Source of the DNA: Cytobacillus oceanisediminis 2691
GTDB taxonomy: Bacteria; Bacillota; Bacilli; Bacillales; Cytobacillaceae
Reading direction: 5' to 3'
DNA: 64,000 nucleotides
Assembly (NCBI RefSeq): GCF_007678455.1
Contig: NZ_VEEP01000001.1
Coordinates: 124,001 to 188,000, forward strand
Shown here: positions 51,501 through 59,685 of the stretch, piece after piece
Layout of the letters: each line of letters starts with the position of its first letter
Numbering within the stretch: position 1 is the stretch's first letter
Made by a program: the position numbers and the translations under genes
The notes under the pieces: generated by a model
Databases searched by the model: none
The model's input: the letters and a program-made list of their open reading frames with translations, nothing else
Told to the model about the DNA's origin: nothing

Positions 51501-52330
51501 AAATCATTTCATATGCCGATGAGAAAGACGAAGAGCGCGAGAGCCTGATGGATCTTGTCGCAGCTGGCCAGGCTGTAAACCAGGTTTCGGAACTGGCTGA
51601 TAAGGTCAATGAACAGCTTTCATGGAAATATCACTTTAAGGAAGCGGCCAATCACCGTTCGAAACAGTCTGTAACCGAGCTGAAGAGAAACCACGAAACA
51701 AGGGATGAGGAGAGCGGGACACAGATCGTCCGCCGGTTTACGAAGCCAATCCTTAACAGGCCAAGGTTCATGCAGGAAAAAAAGCTCACCCCTGCAGAAC
51801 GGGGAACCGCGATGCATATGGTCATGCAGCATATCGATCTTTCCAGGCCGATTACAGAGTTAAGCCTTGAATCACAGCTGGAGCAAATGGTCGAGAAGGA
51901 GCTGCTGTTCCCGGAACAGAAGGAGGCAGTCGATCAAAAATGGATTCTTGCCTTTTTTGATACTGAGATCGGCCAGCGACTCCTTGGAGCAAACAAGGTC
52001 AGCCGCGAGGTTCCATTTTATCTCTCATTGCCGGCAAAAGAGGTTTACCCTGATTGGCAGGGAGAAAATGAGCCGATTTTTATCCAGGGGGTCATCGACT
52101 GTATTTTCGAGGATGAGAAAGGGACAGTCCTGCTTGACTTCAAGACAGATGGCATCCATGACCGCTATAAAGGCGGGTTCGAACAGGCAAAACCGATTTT
52201 GGAAGAGCGTTATCGAATCCAGATCAGCCTGTATGCAAAGGCGATTCAACAAGTATGGAAAAAGCCAGTTGAAGAGAAATATTTATATTTCTTTGATGGC
52301 GGACATCTTCTGGAAATGGATCAGTTCTAA
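48539..52330 (+). CDS. addA: AddA subunit of the AddAB helicase-nuclease
   Basis: A 1263-aa UvrD/Rep-type 3-prime to 5-prime helicase with a C-terminal nuclease. Walker A is AAAGSGKTAVL (34-44), motif II is VDEYQDTN, motif III is GDVKQSIYKFR, motif VI is YVALTRAKEKLYLIG, and the RecB-type nuclease site GVIDCIFEDE ... LLDFKTD begins near residue 1184. TTG at 48539 fits the GAGGAGGAAG site and gives an overlap with addB; ATG at 48548 is the alternative. Next in order I would expect sbcD and sbcC, which are absent. Confidence 0.96.
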   Translation: MARMNIPPVPEGATWTEDQWKAIMASGQDILVAAAAGSGKTAVLVERIIRKITSENYPIDVDELLVVTFTNASAAEMRHRIGEALEKAINSHPDSTHLKKQLSLLNRASISTLHSFCLEVIRKYYYLIDVDPGFRIADETEGQLLRDEVIEDLFEEEYGKADNQPFFNLVDAFTNDRSDEGLKDIITDLFDFARSNPSPDAYLDSIVSMYEAAGSIAIEHLPFMKVLISDIELQLQGAKQLLEKALDISRMPGGPAPRAVNFTEDLHVIDTLLAASEQTWGDLHEAIQLADFGRAKTCRGDDYNKDLVDKAAKLRDRAKKIVHDLRSELFSRKPESFLKDMQEMKPLIAVLIDLVKEFSHRFGEVKQERGLVDFSDLEHYTLEILTAKTDDGNVSPVSPSEAALAYRNKFKEVLVDEYQDTNMVQEAILQLVTAEGEAAGNLFMVGDVKQSIYKFRLAEPNLFLGKYNRFTAEGEGTGLKIDLAKNFRSRSEVLDGTNYLFKQIMGVKVGEIHYDDNAELKKGAPYPEDDSFPVELLLIDKGEGASTDYDSPEVNESADTEFDAEDLEQSQLEARLMAKHIKDMVEERRGVYNPKTKTSKPVNYRDIVILLRSMTWAPQIMEEFKQQGIPIYANLSTGYFQATEVAVMLSLLKVIDNPYQDIPLAAVLRSPIVGLDEEELAIIRISQKRGSFYEALTEFCLHKPTIENEALHEKTSRFFEGLKKWRTAARQGSVSDLIWQLYRETRFFDFAGGMPGGKQRQANLRALYDRARQYEATSFRGLFRFLRFIERMRERGDDLGAARALGEQEDVVRIMTIHSSKGLEFPVVFVAGLARNFNTMDLKKFYMLDKEFGFAAKYINPEKRISFPSLPQLAFKRKHKMEMLSEEMRVLYVALTRAKEKLYLIGSVKDADKTISKWQDEASHPEWLLDEYLRASASGYIDWIGPAVIRHKDCESIRGSQAILHPALDEEINCHPSRWKIATINAEEIISYADEKDEERESLMDLVAAGQAVNQVSELADKVNEQLSWKYHFKEAANHRSKQSVTELKRNHETRDEESGTQIVRRFTKPILNRPRFMQEKKLTPAERGTAMHMVMQHIDLSRPITELSLESQLEQMVEKELLFPEQKEAVDQKWILAFFDTEIGQRLLGANKVSREVPFYLSLPAKEVYPDWQGENEPIFIQGVIDCIFEDEKGTVLLDFKTDGIHDRYKGGFEQAKPILEERYRIQISLYAKAIQQVWKKPVEEKYLYFFDGGHLLEMDQF

Positions 52331-52333
52331 ATT

Positions 52334-52381
52334 AAAGGAATCGGTTGATTGTTCACACAATCCTTGCCGATTCCTTTTTTT
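52334..52381 (+). terminator. Intrinsic terminator of addBA
   Basis: AAAGGAATCGG (52334-52344) / CCGATTCCTTT (52367-52377), 11-base perfect arms followed by more T residues. Confidence 0.85.
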
Positions 52382-52467
52382 GTAGCGTATGGGACAGGTG
52401 CACAACTGATTAAGAAAATCCATGAAGGGGAAATTACCAACAGGGCTTGTTGAAGGAGGGATTGTAA

Positions 52468-52776
52468 ATGGCAAAGAAAAGCCATATCAACACTTGTGAA
52501 CTATGCTGCAGGAATGAGGTCGAGGTCACGGTCCATCATCTGACACCAAGGGAAATGGGCGGAGCCTTCATGCCAACTGCCAGCCTTTGCATTCCTTGCC
52601 ACAAACAGATACATGCTTTATTCACAAATGAGGAGCTGGCTACGGAATTGAATAGTATTGAATTGCTCCGCTTACATCCTGAACTGCAAAAATTCCTGAG
52701 ATGGATAAAAAAGCAGCCCTCTACAAGGCTGCCGAGAATTTTAAAATCAAATGCTCGAAAACGTAAAAAGCGCTAG
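52468..52776 (+). CDS. yisB: HNH endonuclease-like protein YisB
   Basis: A 102-aa protein with a small HNH/zinc fold: CELC (two Cys), VTVHHLTPREMGG (the catalytic His pair) and LCIPCHKQIHALF (CxxCH). A basic C-terminal tail (KSNARKRKKR) suits nucleic-acid binding. It keeps the B. subtilis yisB position between the add and gerP loci. Substrate unknown. ATG with AAGGAGGGA. It converges on gerPF, and the two stops nearly meet. Confidence 0.85.
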   Translation: MAKKSHINTCELCCRNEVEVTVHHLTPREMGGAFMPTASLCIPCHKQIHALFTNEELATELNSIELLRLHPELQKFLRWIKKQPSTRLPRILKSNARKRKKR

Positions 52777-52991
52777 TTATTTCCTACTGTCGGCTGGTCG
52801 ATCAGGTTGGCATCAAGGACATTACTGGCGCTAAGTCCGTTATTCGTAACAATGAAACCACCAGTATTGAAACCACCCTGCCCAGCGACTGTTTTTGAAT
52901 TACTTTTTGGCGAGATGAACAGTGTGTCGCCAAACTGCACCGTCCCGCCGCCTACATTCAAGATTTGGACTGGACCTATGATTGCTGGCAT
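52773..52991 (-). CDS. gerPF: Spore germination/coat permeability protein GerPF
   Basis: A 72-aa protein beginning MPAIIGPVQILNVGGGTVQFGD, the family signature shared by GerPA and GerPF, and rich in Gly, Asn and Ser. Last gene of the gerP operon. GerP proteins lie in the inner spore coat and help small germinants reach the receptors. The ATG at 52991 (AAGGA upstream) is preferred to the ATG at 53000. It is separated from gerPE by 162 bp with no clear terminator or promoter. Confidence 0.92.
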   Translation of the reverse strand: MPAIIGPVQILNVGGGTVQFGDTLFISPKSNSKTVAGQGGFNTGGFIVTNNGLSASNVLDANLIDQPTVGNN

Positions 52992-53153
52992 TGAAAACAT
53001 CCTTTTCTGCTATTCTATTGGGCGATATACATAAAAAGTTGCGGCTAGTTAGCCAAATTCAGAGTCATTAAAAAATGCGATGCCCAAAAGTCAATATACG
53101 AACGGTAGAATGGCCTAAGAGTACATCAGCCTTGATAAAACAATATGCATGCA

Positions 53154-53540
53154 TCAACGATTTTGTTCGGGGCGCGGCAGGAGATGCCGGATGTGCTTGA
53201 CCCTTGCCTCCATAGAAACATTGCAGGTATTCCCAAGATGCACCACTGAAGAAGACGATACACCCAGTATATTGATACTCCGCACCTTTAAGACAGGATT
53301 AACATTATGAGTAGAACTATTTATGGTTTCAACATCCGGTTGAAATGTAATGGGCTCAGAAAAAATGGGGTAGGCACTAAATGCGCCTTCATTCTCATAA
53401 AATACTTCACGCTCTCTTTGGACTGCAAGAGCTCTGGAAAATGCCTGGATCTGCTGGGAATCACCTATTTGGAACACTGAAGAAAATATTACTGAATCTA
53501 TTTTTATTCTATCAACACTAGCGATTCTTTGAAGCATCAT
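53154..53540 (-). CDS. gerPE: Spore germination protein GerPE
   Basis: A 128-aa protein close to the B. subtilis length, beginning MMLQRIASVDRIKIDSVIFS, with the repeated family segment ILGVSSSSVVHLGNT near the C-terminus. Its start overlaps the gerPD stop (ATGA), so translation is coupled. Confidence 0.9.
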   Translation of the reverse strand: MMLQRIASVDRIKIDSVIFSSVFQIGDSQQIQAFSRALAVQREREVFYENEGAFSAYPIFSEPITFQPDVETINSSTHNVNPVLKVRSINILGVSSSSVVHLGNTCNVSMEARVKHIRHLLPRPEQNR

Positions 53541-53722
53541 CGTCCAGCTTCCGGCGAAAGAGGGACGAACGGCCCGATTATCAGTGACTCTGCAGGAGTA
53601 TCGAATGTGGATGCCAAATTGATGGTATCTGCATCCCCGACCATTAGCAGCGAGGAACTTGAAACGCCAAGGATTCTGATGTCGCCAACGCAAATATCCC
53701 TGTTATAGACTTGAAAATTCAT
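53537..53722 (-). CDS. gerPD: Spore germination protein GerPD
   Basis: A 61-aa protein beginning MNFQVYNRDICVGDIRILGV, with the SSSSLLMVGDADTI motif shared within the family. GGAAGG lies 7 nt before the ATG, which overlaps the gerPC stop. Confidence 0.9.
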   Translation of the reverse strand: MNFQVYNRDICVGDIRILGVSSSSLLMVGDADTINLASTFDTPAESLIIGPFVPLSPEAGR

Positions 53723-54336
53723 TCTGAACGACCTTCCTTTACATTATCTGGCAGGTTTTTGAGGAAGAGGAATACACCATTCTGAATCTCCTGCTTTAGC
53801 AGGTCAATCACTTGATTATTCATCTCCGGGCTTATTACCGTCCCATTCTCACCGGAGGACCTTTCCTTTAAATGTGCCGCCACTCTGCCAGACAACTGTT
53901 TTCTGATATCTTCTTTTATAAAAGTGAAATAAGAATCATCTACATTGATCCCCAGCTTCGCTTGAGCATCGCGATAGATACCCTCTAAATCCGTTTCAAG
54001 GTATTTGTACAGTGCTGTTTCAATTTCGATTGTCCTCTTAAACAGCTGTTTTCCAGGAGTAGGTACATTAACCGCTTTTTGATCTACCGAAAAATCATCA
54101 ATTCCATCCAGTTCACTCGGGTTCAAGCCAATATTCAAAGTCCCTTCAAGAGTTTCTACCTTCAACTGGTCGAATTTGTACTCGATATTTCCAATTTGGA
54201 CTGGAGGCCGATCCTTCAATGCTGCAACTTCTTGCTGCAAATCCATGGCCATTTTTTCCAATTTGGATATCTTTTTGCTTTGGTGCTGTACATATAAATG
54301 CAGCTTTTTAACATATTCATAAAATTCAGCATTCAA
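53719..54336 (-). CDS. gerPC: Spore germination protein GerPC
   Basis: A 205-aa protein, the only larger member of the operon. An N-terminal coiled coil (about 5-45, VKKLHLYVQHQSKKISKLEK) is followed by an acidic mixed domain. TTG at 54336 is chosen: GAGGTGA lies just upstream and the length then equals B. subtilis GerPC; a GTG at 54345 overlaps that site. Its stop overlaps the gerPD start. Confidence 0.9.
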   Translation of the reverse strand: MNAEFYEYVKKLHLYVQHQSKKISKLEKMAMDLQQEVAALKDRPPVQIGNIEYKFDQLKVETLEGTLNIGLNPSELDGIDDFSVDQKAVNVPTPGKQLFKRTIEIETALYKYLETDLEGIYRDAQAKLGINVDDSYFTFIKEDIRKQLSGRVAAHLKERSSGENGTVISPEMNNQVIDLLKQEIQNGVFLFLKNLPDNVKEGRSE

Positions 54337-54370
54337 ACGAATCACCTCGCCTCGAACCAGTTTTTAAATG

Positions 54371-54622
54371 TTAGCTTCGTGTAACCGGAGCCTGTAAAGG
54401 AACCGCAGGTGTCTCAAGTATTTCTGGTGTATATGATGTACCTGTTGTTATTTGGGAGGGATGCAGCGCCTCTGGAGCTGGTGCTATAAAGCCGCCCGTG
54501 TTATATAGGTTAGAAACTGGCTTGATCAAACCAGCACTGCCAATTTGCAGGACAGAAGAGTTCGATATTCCCTCAACCTTTAAAAAATTGATATTGATCG
54601 ATTGTTGTATATAAAAATTCAA
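54371..54622 (-). CDS. gerPB: Spore germination protein GerPB
   Basis: An 83-aa protein beginning with (M)NFYIQQSININFLKVEGIS, followed by SNSSVLQIGSAGLI, with a Pro/Thr-rich C-terminus. TTG at 54622 is preferred because GGGTGA precedes it; the GTG at 54637 overlaps the gerPA stop. It lies 34 bp upstream of gerPC. Confidence 0.9.
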   Translation of the reverse strand: MNFYIQQSININFLKVEGISNSSVLQIGSAGLIKPVSNLYNTGGFIAPAPEALHPSQITTGTSYTPEILETPAVPLQAPVTRS

Positions 54623-54636
54623 CCTAATCACCCGCA

Positions 54637-54858
54637 CTATACATTCAAATAATTTCCTTGATCAATTGCATCTTGGTCATAGGTATTTGTCGAGCTAAGA
54701 TTATTGTGTATGGTCAATCCGTCTCCGGTATTGAATGAGCCCGCACCGGAGAAGGTTTTAGCGCTGGAACGGGGAGTTATTCTGTAGACATCGCCAATGT
54801 GGAAGACCGCACTGCTGCTAATTGAAATGACCTGTATGACCCCAACTATTGCTGGCAT
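54637..54858 (-). CDS. gerPA: Spore germination protein GerPA
   Basis: A 73-aa protein (the B. subtilis length) beginning MPAIVGVIQVISISSSAVFH, paralogous to GerPF. First gene of the operon, with AAGGGTG 6 nt before the ATG and a SigK promoter upstream. Confidence 0.93.
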   Translation of the reverse strand: MPAIVGVIQVISISSSAVFHIGDVYRITPRSSAKTFSGAGSFNTGDGLTIHNNLSSTNTYDQDAIDQGNYLNV

Positions 54859-54888
54859 GAGCAACACCCTTTATTTTGATTTCTTTAT

Positions 54889-54919
54889 TATCCTATGTGC
54901 CCAAATAAAGAATGTGATT
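54889..54919 (-). promoter_or_regulatory. SigK promoter of the gerP operon
   Basis: The reverse strand has AATCAC (54919-54914), a 16-bp spacer, then CATAGGATA (54897-54889), a perfect match to the SigK -10 CATANNNTA with an AC-type -35. This places gerP in the late mother cell, when the coat is built. Confidence 0.85.
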
Positions 54920-55101
54920 AAAATGCCTATTTGTTTCAAATAAGGAACTACACTAAACAAAGTTCCTATGAAAATTTCCTGGAAAATCAGCTATGAAAAA
55001 TCATGTTATATAACAGTTGAAATTTTGTATAACAGAGATGTAGATATGTTAATATATTTATATATTAAGAATTTTAAATTTATTATTACAGGAGGCAAAT
55101 A

Positions 55102-56694
55102 ATGAACGTTCCATTGCTGTTGAACCAGTTTCTAGACCGTGCGGTATCGCTTTATGGAGACAAAAAGGCTATTTTTTCCGAGGACAGGGCGCTTACATAT
55201 TCTGAGTTGAACGAAAGGGTAAACCAGCTTTCGGATGGTTTGAGGAAGCTTGGAGCCGCCAAAGGTGACCGGATTGCCTACCTTGCGCCAAATTCAATTG
55301 AAATGCTTGAAGGTTTTTATGGTGTCTTCCAGGTCGGAGGTGTGATGGTGCCTTTGAACATTCGCCTTAAACCGGAGGATTATCTATTCATCCTTAACCA
55401 CAGTGAATCCAAAGTGTTATTTGTCGATCAGGATTTATACCATCTCGTCGAGCCAATCAAAAACCAACTGGAAACCGTGAAGGAAATCATTGTCCATTAT
55501 AAGGAAGACAGCCTCGAGGAAATCGGATACGATGTGTGGCTTTTACAGCATTCTCCCGAACCGTTCAAACGCGAAGAATTAGAGGAAAATGATGTATGCA
55601 GCCTCCTCTACACAAGTGGAACGACTGGGAATCCCAAAGGGGTCATGCTTACCCACAGGAACAATTATCTGCACGCACTAAGCACGATGCATCATTTGCG
55701 GGTAAGCGATGAAGATGTCCTGTTGCATGTCCTGCCGATGTTCCATGTAAATGGTTGGGGGTCTCCATTTTATTACACGGCAAACGGCGCTTCTCAGGTT
55801 TGCTTCCGCAAAACAACCCCCGAGGCGATTTTCAGCGCATTGGAAAAGCATAAAGTCAGCGTGATGCATATGGCACCGACAGTTTTGAACGCCCTGCTCC
55901 AGTATTATGAAAAAAATGTCCCGAACATTGAACAGCAGGTGCGTGTAGTCATCGCTGGATCGGCACCGCCGCCAGCATTTGTTACACGTGTTGAAAAAGA
56001 ACTTGGCTGGGAGTTCATCCAGGTGTACGGCATGACGGAATCTTCCCCGTTAAGTACGATTTCAACTGTCAGGTCGCACTTGAAGGGACTGCCATTGAAT
56101 GTACAGTACAGGATGAAAGCGAAGGCCGGCATCTCGATGATTGGCTGCGAGGTCAAGGTTGTCAACGACTTTGGCGAAGAGGTTGCACATGATGGCAAGG
56201 AAATCGGCGAAGTGATCACGAGAAGCAATGGAGTCATGAAAGGCTACTGGAAAAATGAAGAGGCAACCATGGAAACGATCCGCAATGGGTGGCTCCATAC
56301 AGGTGATATGGCGACCGTAGACGAATACGGGAATATCGACATTGTCGATCGTAAAAAAGATGTCATCATCAGTGGCGGGGAGAATATATCGTCCATTGAG
56401 GTCGAGGGGGCTTTGTATGACCATCCGGCTGTCCTTGAAGCTGCAGTCATCGCCGTCCCGCATGAAAAATGGGGGGAGACCCCGCACGCATATGTCGTGT
56501 TACGTGAAAATGAACAAATCACGGAAAAGGACCTTATTGCTTTTTCCAGGGAGAAACTGGCCCATTTCAAAGCGATTACTGGGGTAACCTTTGTAAAAGA
56601 ACTGCCAAAGACTGCTTCTGGGAAAATTCAAAAAGTCCATTTGAGGAATGAGTATTGGGAAACGAAGGGAAAGGCTGGAAGATTTGTGAATTAA
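55102..56694 (+). CDS. Fatty-acyl-CoA ligase (AMP-binding)
   Basis: A 530-aa ANL-superfamily ligase of the AlkK/medium- to long-chain type. The ATP motif is [17 protein letters not shown], then VYGMTESSP, GDMATVDEYGNIDIVDRKKD and the C-terminal lysine PKTASGKIQK. ATG with AGGAGG at 55091-55096. Its upstream region contains two TATAACAG direct repeats 19 bp apart (about 55009-55036), which differ from the TGTAACT element, so it is probably under other control. It is the third acyl-CoA synthetase in the window. Confidence 0.88.
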   Translation: MNVPLLLNQFLDRAVSLYGDKKAIFSEDRALTYSELNERVNQLSDGLRKLGAAKGDRIAYLAPNSIEMLEGFYGVFQVGGVMVPLNIRLKPEDYLFILNHSESKVLFVDQDLYHLVEPIKNQLETVKEIIVHYKEDSLEEIGYDVWLLQHSPEPFKREELEENDVCSLLYTSGTTGNPKGVMLTHRNNYLHALSTMHHLRVSDEDVLLHVLPMFHVNGWGSPFYYTANGASQVCFRKTTPEAIFSALEKHKVSVMHMAPTVLNALLQYYEKNVPNIEQQVRVVIAGSAPPPAFVTRVEKELGWEFIQVYGMTESSPLSTISTVRSHLKGLPLNVQYRMKAKAGISMIGCEVKVVNDFGEEVAHDGKEIGEVITRSNGVMKGYWKNEEATMETIRNGWLHTGDMATVDEYGNIDIVDRKKDVIISGGENISSIEVEGALYDHPAVLEAAVIAVPHEKWGETPHAYVVLRENEQITEKDLIAFSREKLAHFKAITGVTFVKELPKTASGKIQKVHLRNEYWETKGKAGRFVN

Positions 56695-56702
56695 TAGATT
56701 GC

Positions 56703-56733
56703 GGGGGATGCCGTTAGGTGGTGTCTCCTTTTC
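56703..56733 (+). terminator. Probable terminator of the acyl-CoA ligase gene
   Basis: GGGGATGCC / GGTGTCTCC with several G-U pairs, then TTTTC. Confidence 0.55.
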
Positions 56734-56873
56734 TATAAAATTGTATGCATGATATCCAATCTGTATATAAGGTAGTGGTTTCTATGCTGGATCCTCCGTT
56801 CCTTTTGCAAGGTTCGCTGATAGTGTGATATACATAGATTATATGTTAAACATTGGATGGAATGAGGGGGAAA

Positions 56874-58055
56874 ATGGATATTAACGGAAGGGCATCGGGA
56901 AGGATTGTTTCGATCGACCGGATGCGGGGTTTTTCATTGTTAGGGATTTTTCTTGTCAACATGATTTCATTCCACTCACCGTATTTTTATATTGATCCTG
57001 AAACATGGTGGGAGGGAAATATAAATTTATTTACATACAGATTCATCGATGTGTTGATCCAGGCAAGTTTTTATCCGTTGTTTGCGATGTTGTTTGGATA
57101 TGGGCTGGTGATCTTAAGGGAGCGTATCCTCGATAAAGGTCTGAAGTTCACTCCGCTTGCCGTAAGAAGGCTTTCGCTGCTGCTGCTGATTGGCTGTATC
57201 CATGCTTTCTTTATCTGGGAAGGGGATATCCTCATAACCTATGCAGTCTGCGGTTTTGCCTTTCTTTTATTCCTGGGATGGAGCGCAAAAAGGTTGATGA
57301 TTGCAGGTTTGGCCATCTATATTGTCCCAAATCTCCTTCTCGTGCTGATGCTTGGAGCAGCCTCGGCGGTGGATGGAGGGGCAGAATTTTCAATGTATGA
57401 TGGACAGGCTGCAGAACAGGCAATAAATGTCTATCGAACTGGGAGCTTTGCCGAAGTGACAGAGCAAAGAATGACAGAGTGGTATAAAAATAATAATCTC
57501 ATGGGTTTGTTTTTTTATTTAATCACAATTCTGCCTTTGTTCATGTTTGGAGCAGGTGCGGCCAAAATGAGGCTGTTCGAAAAAGTACACAGGAATAAGA
57601 AAAAGATCAGGACATACGCAGCCGCACTTTCTATTCTCGGTCTGTTGATCAAGTCAATTCCGTACCTTTATGGAAGAACATTGATGACTGATTATGCCCA
57701 GGATATTTTTGGAGGTGCAATGCTGGCGATGGCTTATGCGCTGATCATTGCCCTTCTATCCGAGCACAGGAAAATGGACAGGGTCCTTTACCCGCTAGAA
57801 GCTGCCGGCAGGCTGTCAATCAGCAACTACTTATCCCAGTCTATTTTCTCAACGATGATTTTTTACAGTTACGGACTCGGTTACTATGGCGATGTGTCCA
57901 TATTCGCTGGAACAATGCTGGCTCTTGCCATCTATGCAAGTCAATTAGCTGTCAGCAGCTGGTGGGTCAAAAGGTTTTATTATGGACCTGTCGAATGGCT
58001 GTGGCGAAGCGGTACTTATTTAAAGAAACAGCGTTTTAAAAAGGGTGCAGCCTGA
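56874..58055 (+). CDS. DUF418 domain membrane protein (YeiB/YxaH-like)
   Basis: A 393-aa membrane protein with about ten spans. The N-terminal block SIDRMRGFSLLGIFLVNMISF and the C-terminal GRLSISNYLSQSIFSTMIFYSYGLGYYG are typical of the DUF418 family. Function unknown. The ATG at 56874 follows GAGGGGG closely; ATG at 56862 and TTG at 56853 are alternatives. Its stop overlaps the start of the next gene (TGATG), so the two are translationally coupled. Confidence 0.82.
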   Translation: MDINGRASGRIVSIDRMRGFSLLGIFLVNMISFHSPYFYIDPETWWEGNINLFTYRFIDVLIQASFYPLFAMLFGYGLVILRERILDKGLKFTPLAVRRLSLLLLIGCIHAFFIWEGDILITYAVCGFAFLLFLGWSAKRLMIAGLAIYIVPNLLLVLMLGAASAVDGGAEFSMYDGQAAEQAINVYRTGSFAEVTEQRMTEWYKNNNLMGLFFYLITILPLFMFGAGAAKMRLFEKVHRNKKKIRTYAAALSILGLLIKSIPYLYGRTLMTDYAQDIFGGAMLAMAYALIIALLSEHRKMDRVLYPLEAAGRLSISNYLSQSIFSTMIFYSYGLGYYGDVSIFAGTMLALAIYASQLAVSSWWVKRFYYGPVEWLWRSGTYLKKQRFKKGAA

Positions 58056-58567
58056 TGGAAAAAATCATGATCATAGGCAACGGGGGTTCGGGGAAATCAA
58101 CATTCGCAAGAAAGCTGGGAGTGGTTCTTGCCAAAGAGGTGTACCATCTTGATGCCTTGTTTTGGAAACCTGGATGGGAAATGACAGCAAGTGATGAGTG
58201 GAAGGCTATTTTAACAGAAATCATGGCAAAAGATTCATGGATCATGGATGGAAACTATGGAAGCACAATCGAGATGAGAGCGCGGGCAGCGGATACAATC
58301 ATCTTCCTCGATTACTCTACTTCAAGATGCCTTTATGGTATTTTTAAAAGGCGTGTCATGTATCATAAGAAGTCCCGGCCTGATATGAATGGAGGCTGTG
58401 AGGAAAAACTTGATTGGACATTCATAAAGTGGGTGGCAGGATATAAGCGTAAAAAAACACCAGGAATCCTTGCATTCCTGGATGAGATGAAAACATCAGG
58501 TAAAGAAATTCATCATTTCACAAATCCTCGGGATACCGAGCATTTCATTACACGAAACAATGAATAA
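58055..58567 (+). CDS. Small P-loop kinase (FlaR/topology-modulation-like)
   Basis: A 170-aa nucleoside-kinase-like P-loop protein. Walker A is GNGGSGKST (about 8-16), the lid region is FKRRVMYHKKSRPDM, and a WIMDGNYGSTIEMRA segment is conserved in proteins annotated as DNA topology modulation protein FlaR. The fold is adenylate-kinase-like; the true substrate is unknown. It is coupled to the DUF418 gene and followed by yisK after 14 bp. Confidence 0.8.
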   Translation: MEKIMIIGNGGSGKSTFARKLGVVLAKEVYHLDALFWKPGWEMTASDEWKAILTEIMAKDSWIMDGNYGSTIEMRARAADTIIFLDYSTSRCLYGIFKRRVMYHKKSRPDMNGGCEEKLDWTFIKWVAGYKRKKTPGILAFLDEMKTSGKEIHHFTNPRDTEHFITRNNE

Positions 58568-58581
58568 AGGGGGCAATTCAA

Positions 58582-59490
58582 ATGAAATTCGCAACAGTAA
58601 AAAATGAAAAAGGCCAATGGATCGGCATCGTAAATGATGAAGGAAGTCATGTTTTGCCACTGCAAGAAGTACATGGAAAAATGGGGGACGAAAAAATTTT
58701 TTCATCTGACATGATTGAAGCCATATCGTTAGGCGACAAATTTCTTCAAGAAGCTGAAAAGACAGTTCAGTGGGTAAAGGATAACAAGCTGGAAAGTGAA
58801 CATTACCTTCCGCTATCATCCGTTGAATTGCTGGCGCCAATTCCCCGTCCGGCCAAGAATATTTTCTGTGTAGGGAAAAATTACGCTGAGCATGCGATCG
58901 AAATGGGGAGCAAGGAAGATATACCCGAGCATGTCATGGTATTCACCAAAGCACCTACGACTGTCACCGCCAATGAACAAGAAATTTTAACTCATAGTGA
59001 ATTGACAGAGCAATTGGACTATGAAGGTGAACTGGCAGTTGTCATCGGCAAGAAAGGGAAAGGAATTAAAAGGGAAGAAGCGCTGGATTACGTTTTTGGC
59101 TACACAATTATAAACGATGTTACTGCCCGCGACCTCCAGGCAAGGCATAAACAGTTTTTCATTGGCAAAAGCCTTGATACGACATGCCCGATGGGACCAT
59201 GGATTGTACATAAATCAGCAATCGCCAATCCGAATGAACTGGACATAAAGACAACTGTTAATGGTGAAGTAAGACAGGACTCCAATACAGAAAACTTCAT
59301 TTTTCCTGTTGAAGAGATTATTGCCGTGCTTTCGCAAGGTATGACGCTGGAGCCGGGTGATATCATTGCGACCGGAACACCGGCAGGAGTAGGGAAAGGC
59401 TTTAAGCCGCCAAGGTTCTTGAAAGCCGGGGATACCATTGAAATAACGGTTGAAGGCATTGGGACGTTAAGGAATACAGTGACAAATTAA
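58582..59490 (+). CDS. yisK: Fumarylacetoacetate hydrolase family protein YisK
   Basis: A 302-aa protein with a short N-terminal domain and the FAH fold from about residue 90. IFCVGKNYAEHAIEMGS, the metal ligands in QLDYEGELAVVIGK and the later FGYTIINDVTARDLQARHKQ (Asp) are intact, as is GTPAGVGKGF. It agrees closely with what I recall of B. subtilis YisK, reported to act on oxaloacetate or acylpyruvates and to associate with the cell-shape protein Mbl. ATG with AAAGGGGG. It may be co-transcribed with the two genes before it. Confidence 0.9.
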   Translation: MKFATVKNEKGQWIGIVNDEGSHVLPLQEVHGKMGDEKIFSSDMIEAISLGDKFLQEAEKTVQWVKDNKLESEHYLPLSSVELLAPIPRPAKNIFCVGKNYAEHAIEMGSKEDIPEHVMVFTKAPTTVTANEQEILTHSELTEQLDYEGELAVVIGKKGKGIKREEALDYVFGYTIINDVTARDLQARHKQFFIGKSLDTTCPMGPWIVHKSAIANPNELDIKTTVNGEVRQDSNTENFIFPVEEIIAVLSQGMTLEPGDIIATGTPAGVGKGFKPPRFLKAGDTIEITVEGIGTLRNTVTN

Positions 59491-59506
59491 TAGAAATAAT
59501 CTCCTG

Positions 59507-59540
59507 ATTCTCCTTATAAATTATAGGGAGAATTTTTATT
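59507..59540 (+). terminator. Intrinsic terminator of yisK
   Basis: ATTCTCC (59507-59513) / GGAGAAT (59527-59533) followed by TTTTATT. Confidence 0.8.
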
Positions 59541-59627
59541 ATATTATTATAATTTTAAAAATATTTTATATTTTCTGTATTTATTTGCAGGAGTTTTTAC
59601 CCATATATGAGAATATATTTGTGGCAG

Positions 59628-59645
59628 TGATTGAATACTCATTCA
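59628..59645 (+). promoter_or_regulatory. FadR-like palindrome upstream of the second YhgE gene
   Basis: TGATTGA-ATAC-TCATTCA matches the Bacillus FadR box TGAATGA-MTAN-TCATTCA at all but one position. CTCATTCAGTC at 59638-59648 is also identical to part of the yhgD operator region (8825-8834), so YhgD is an alternative binder. It lies 40-58 bp before the start codon. Confidence 0.6.
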
Positions 59646-59685
59646 GTCGCTTTGACATATATATAATTCTCATGGGGGAGTATGA

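Noticed and set aside
55009-55036. TATAACAG direct repeats upstream of the third acyl-CoA ligase as a member of the TGTAACT regulon
   Set aside because: The sequence differs and the spacing is 19 bp instead of 11, so the regulon link is not supported.
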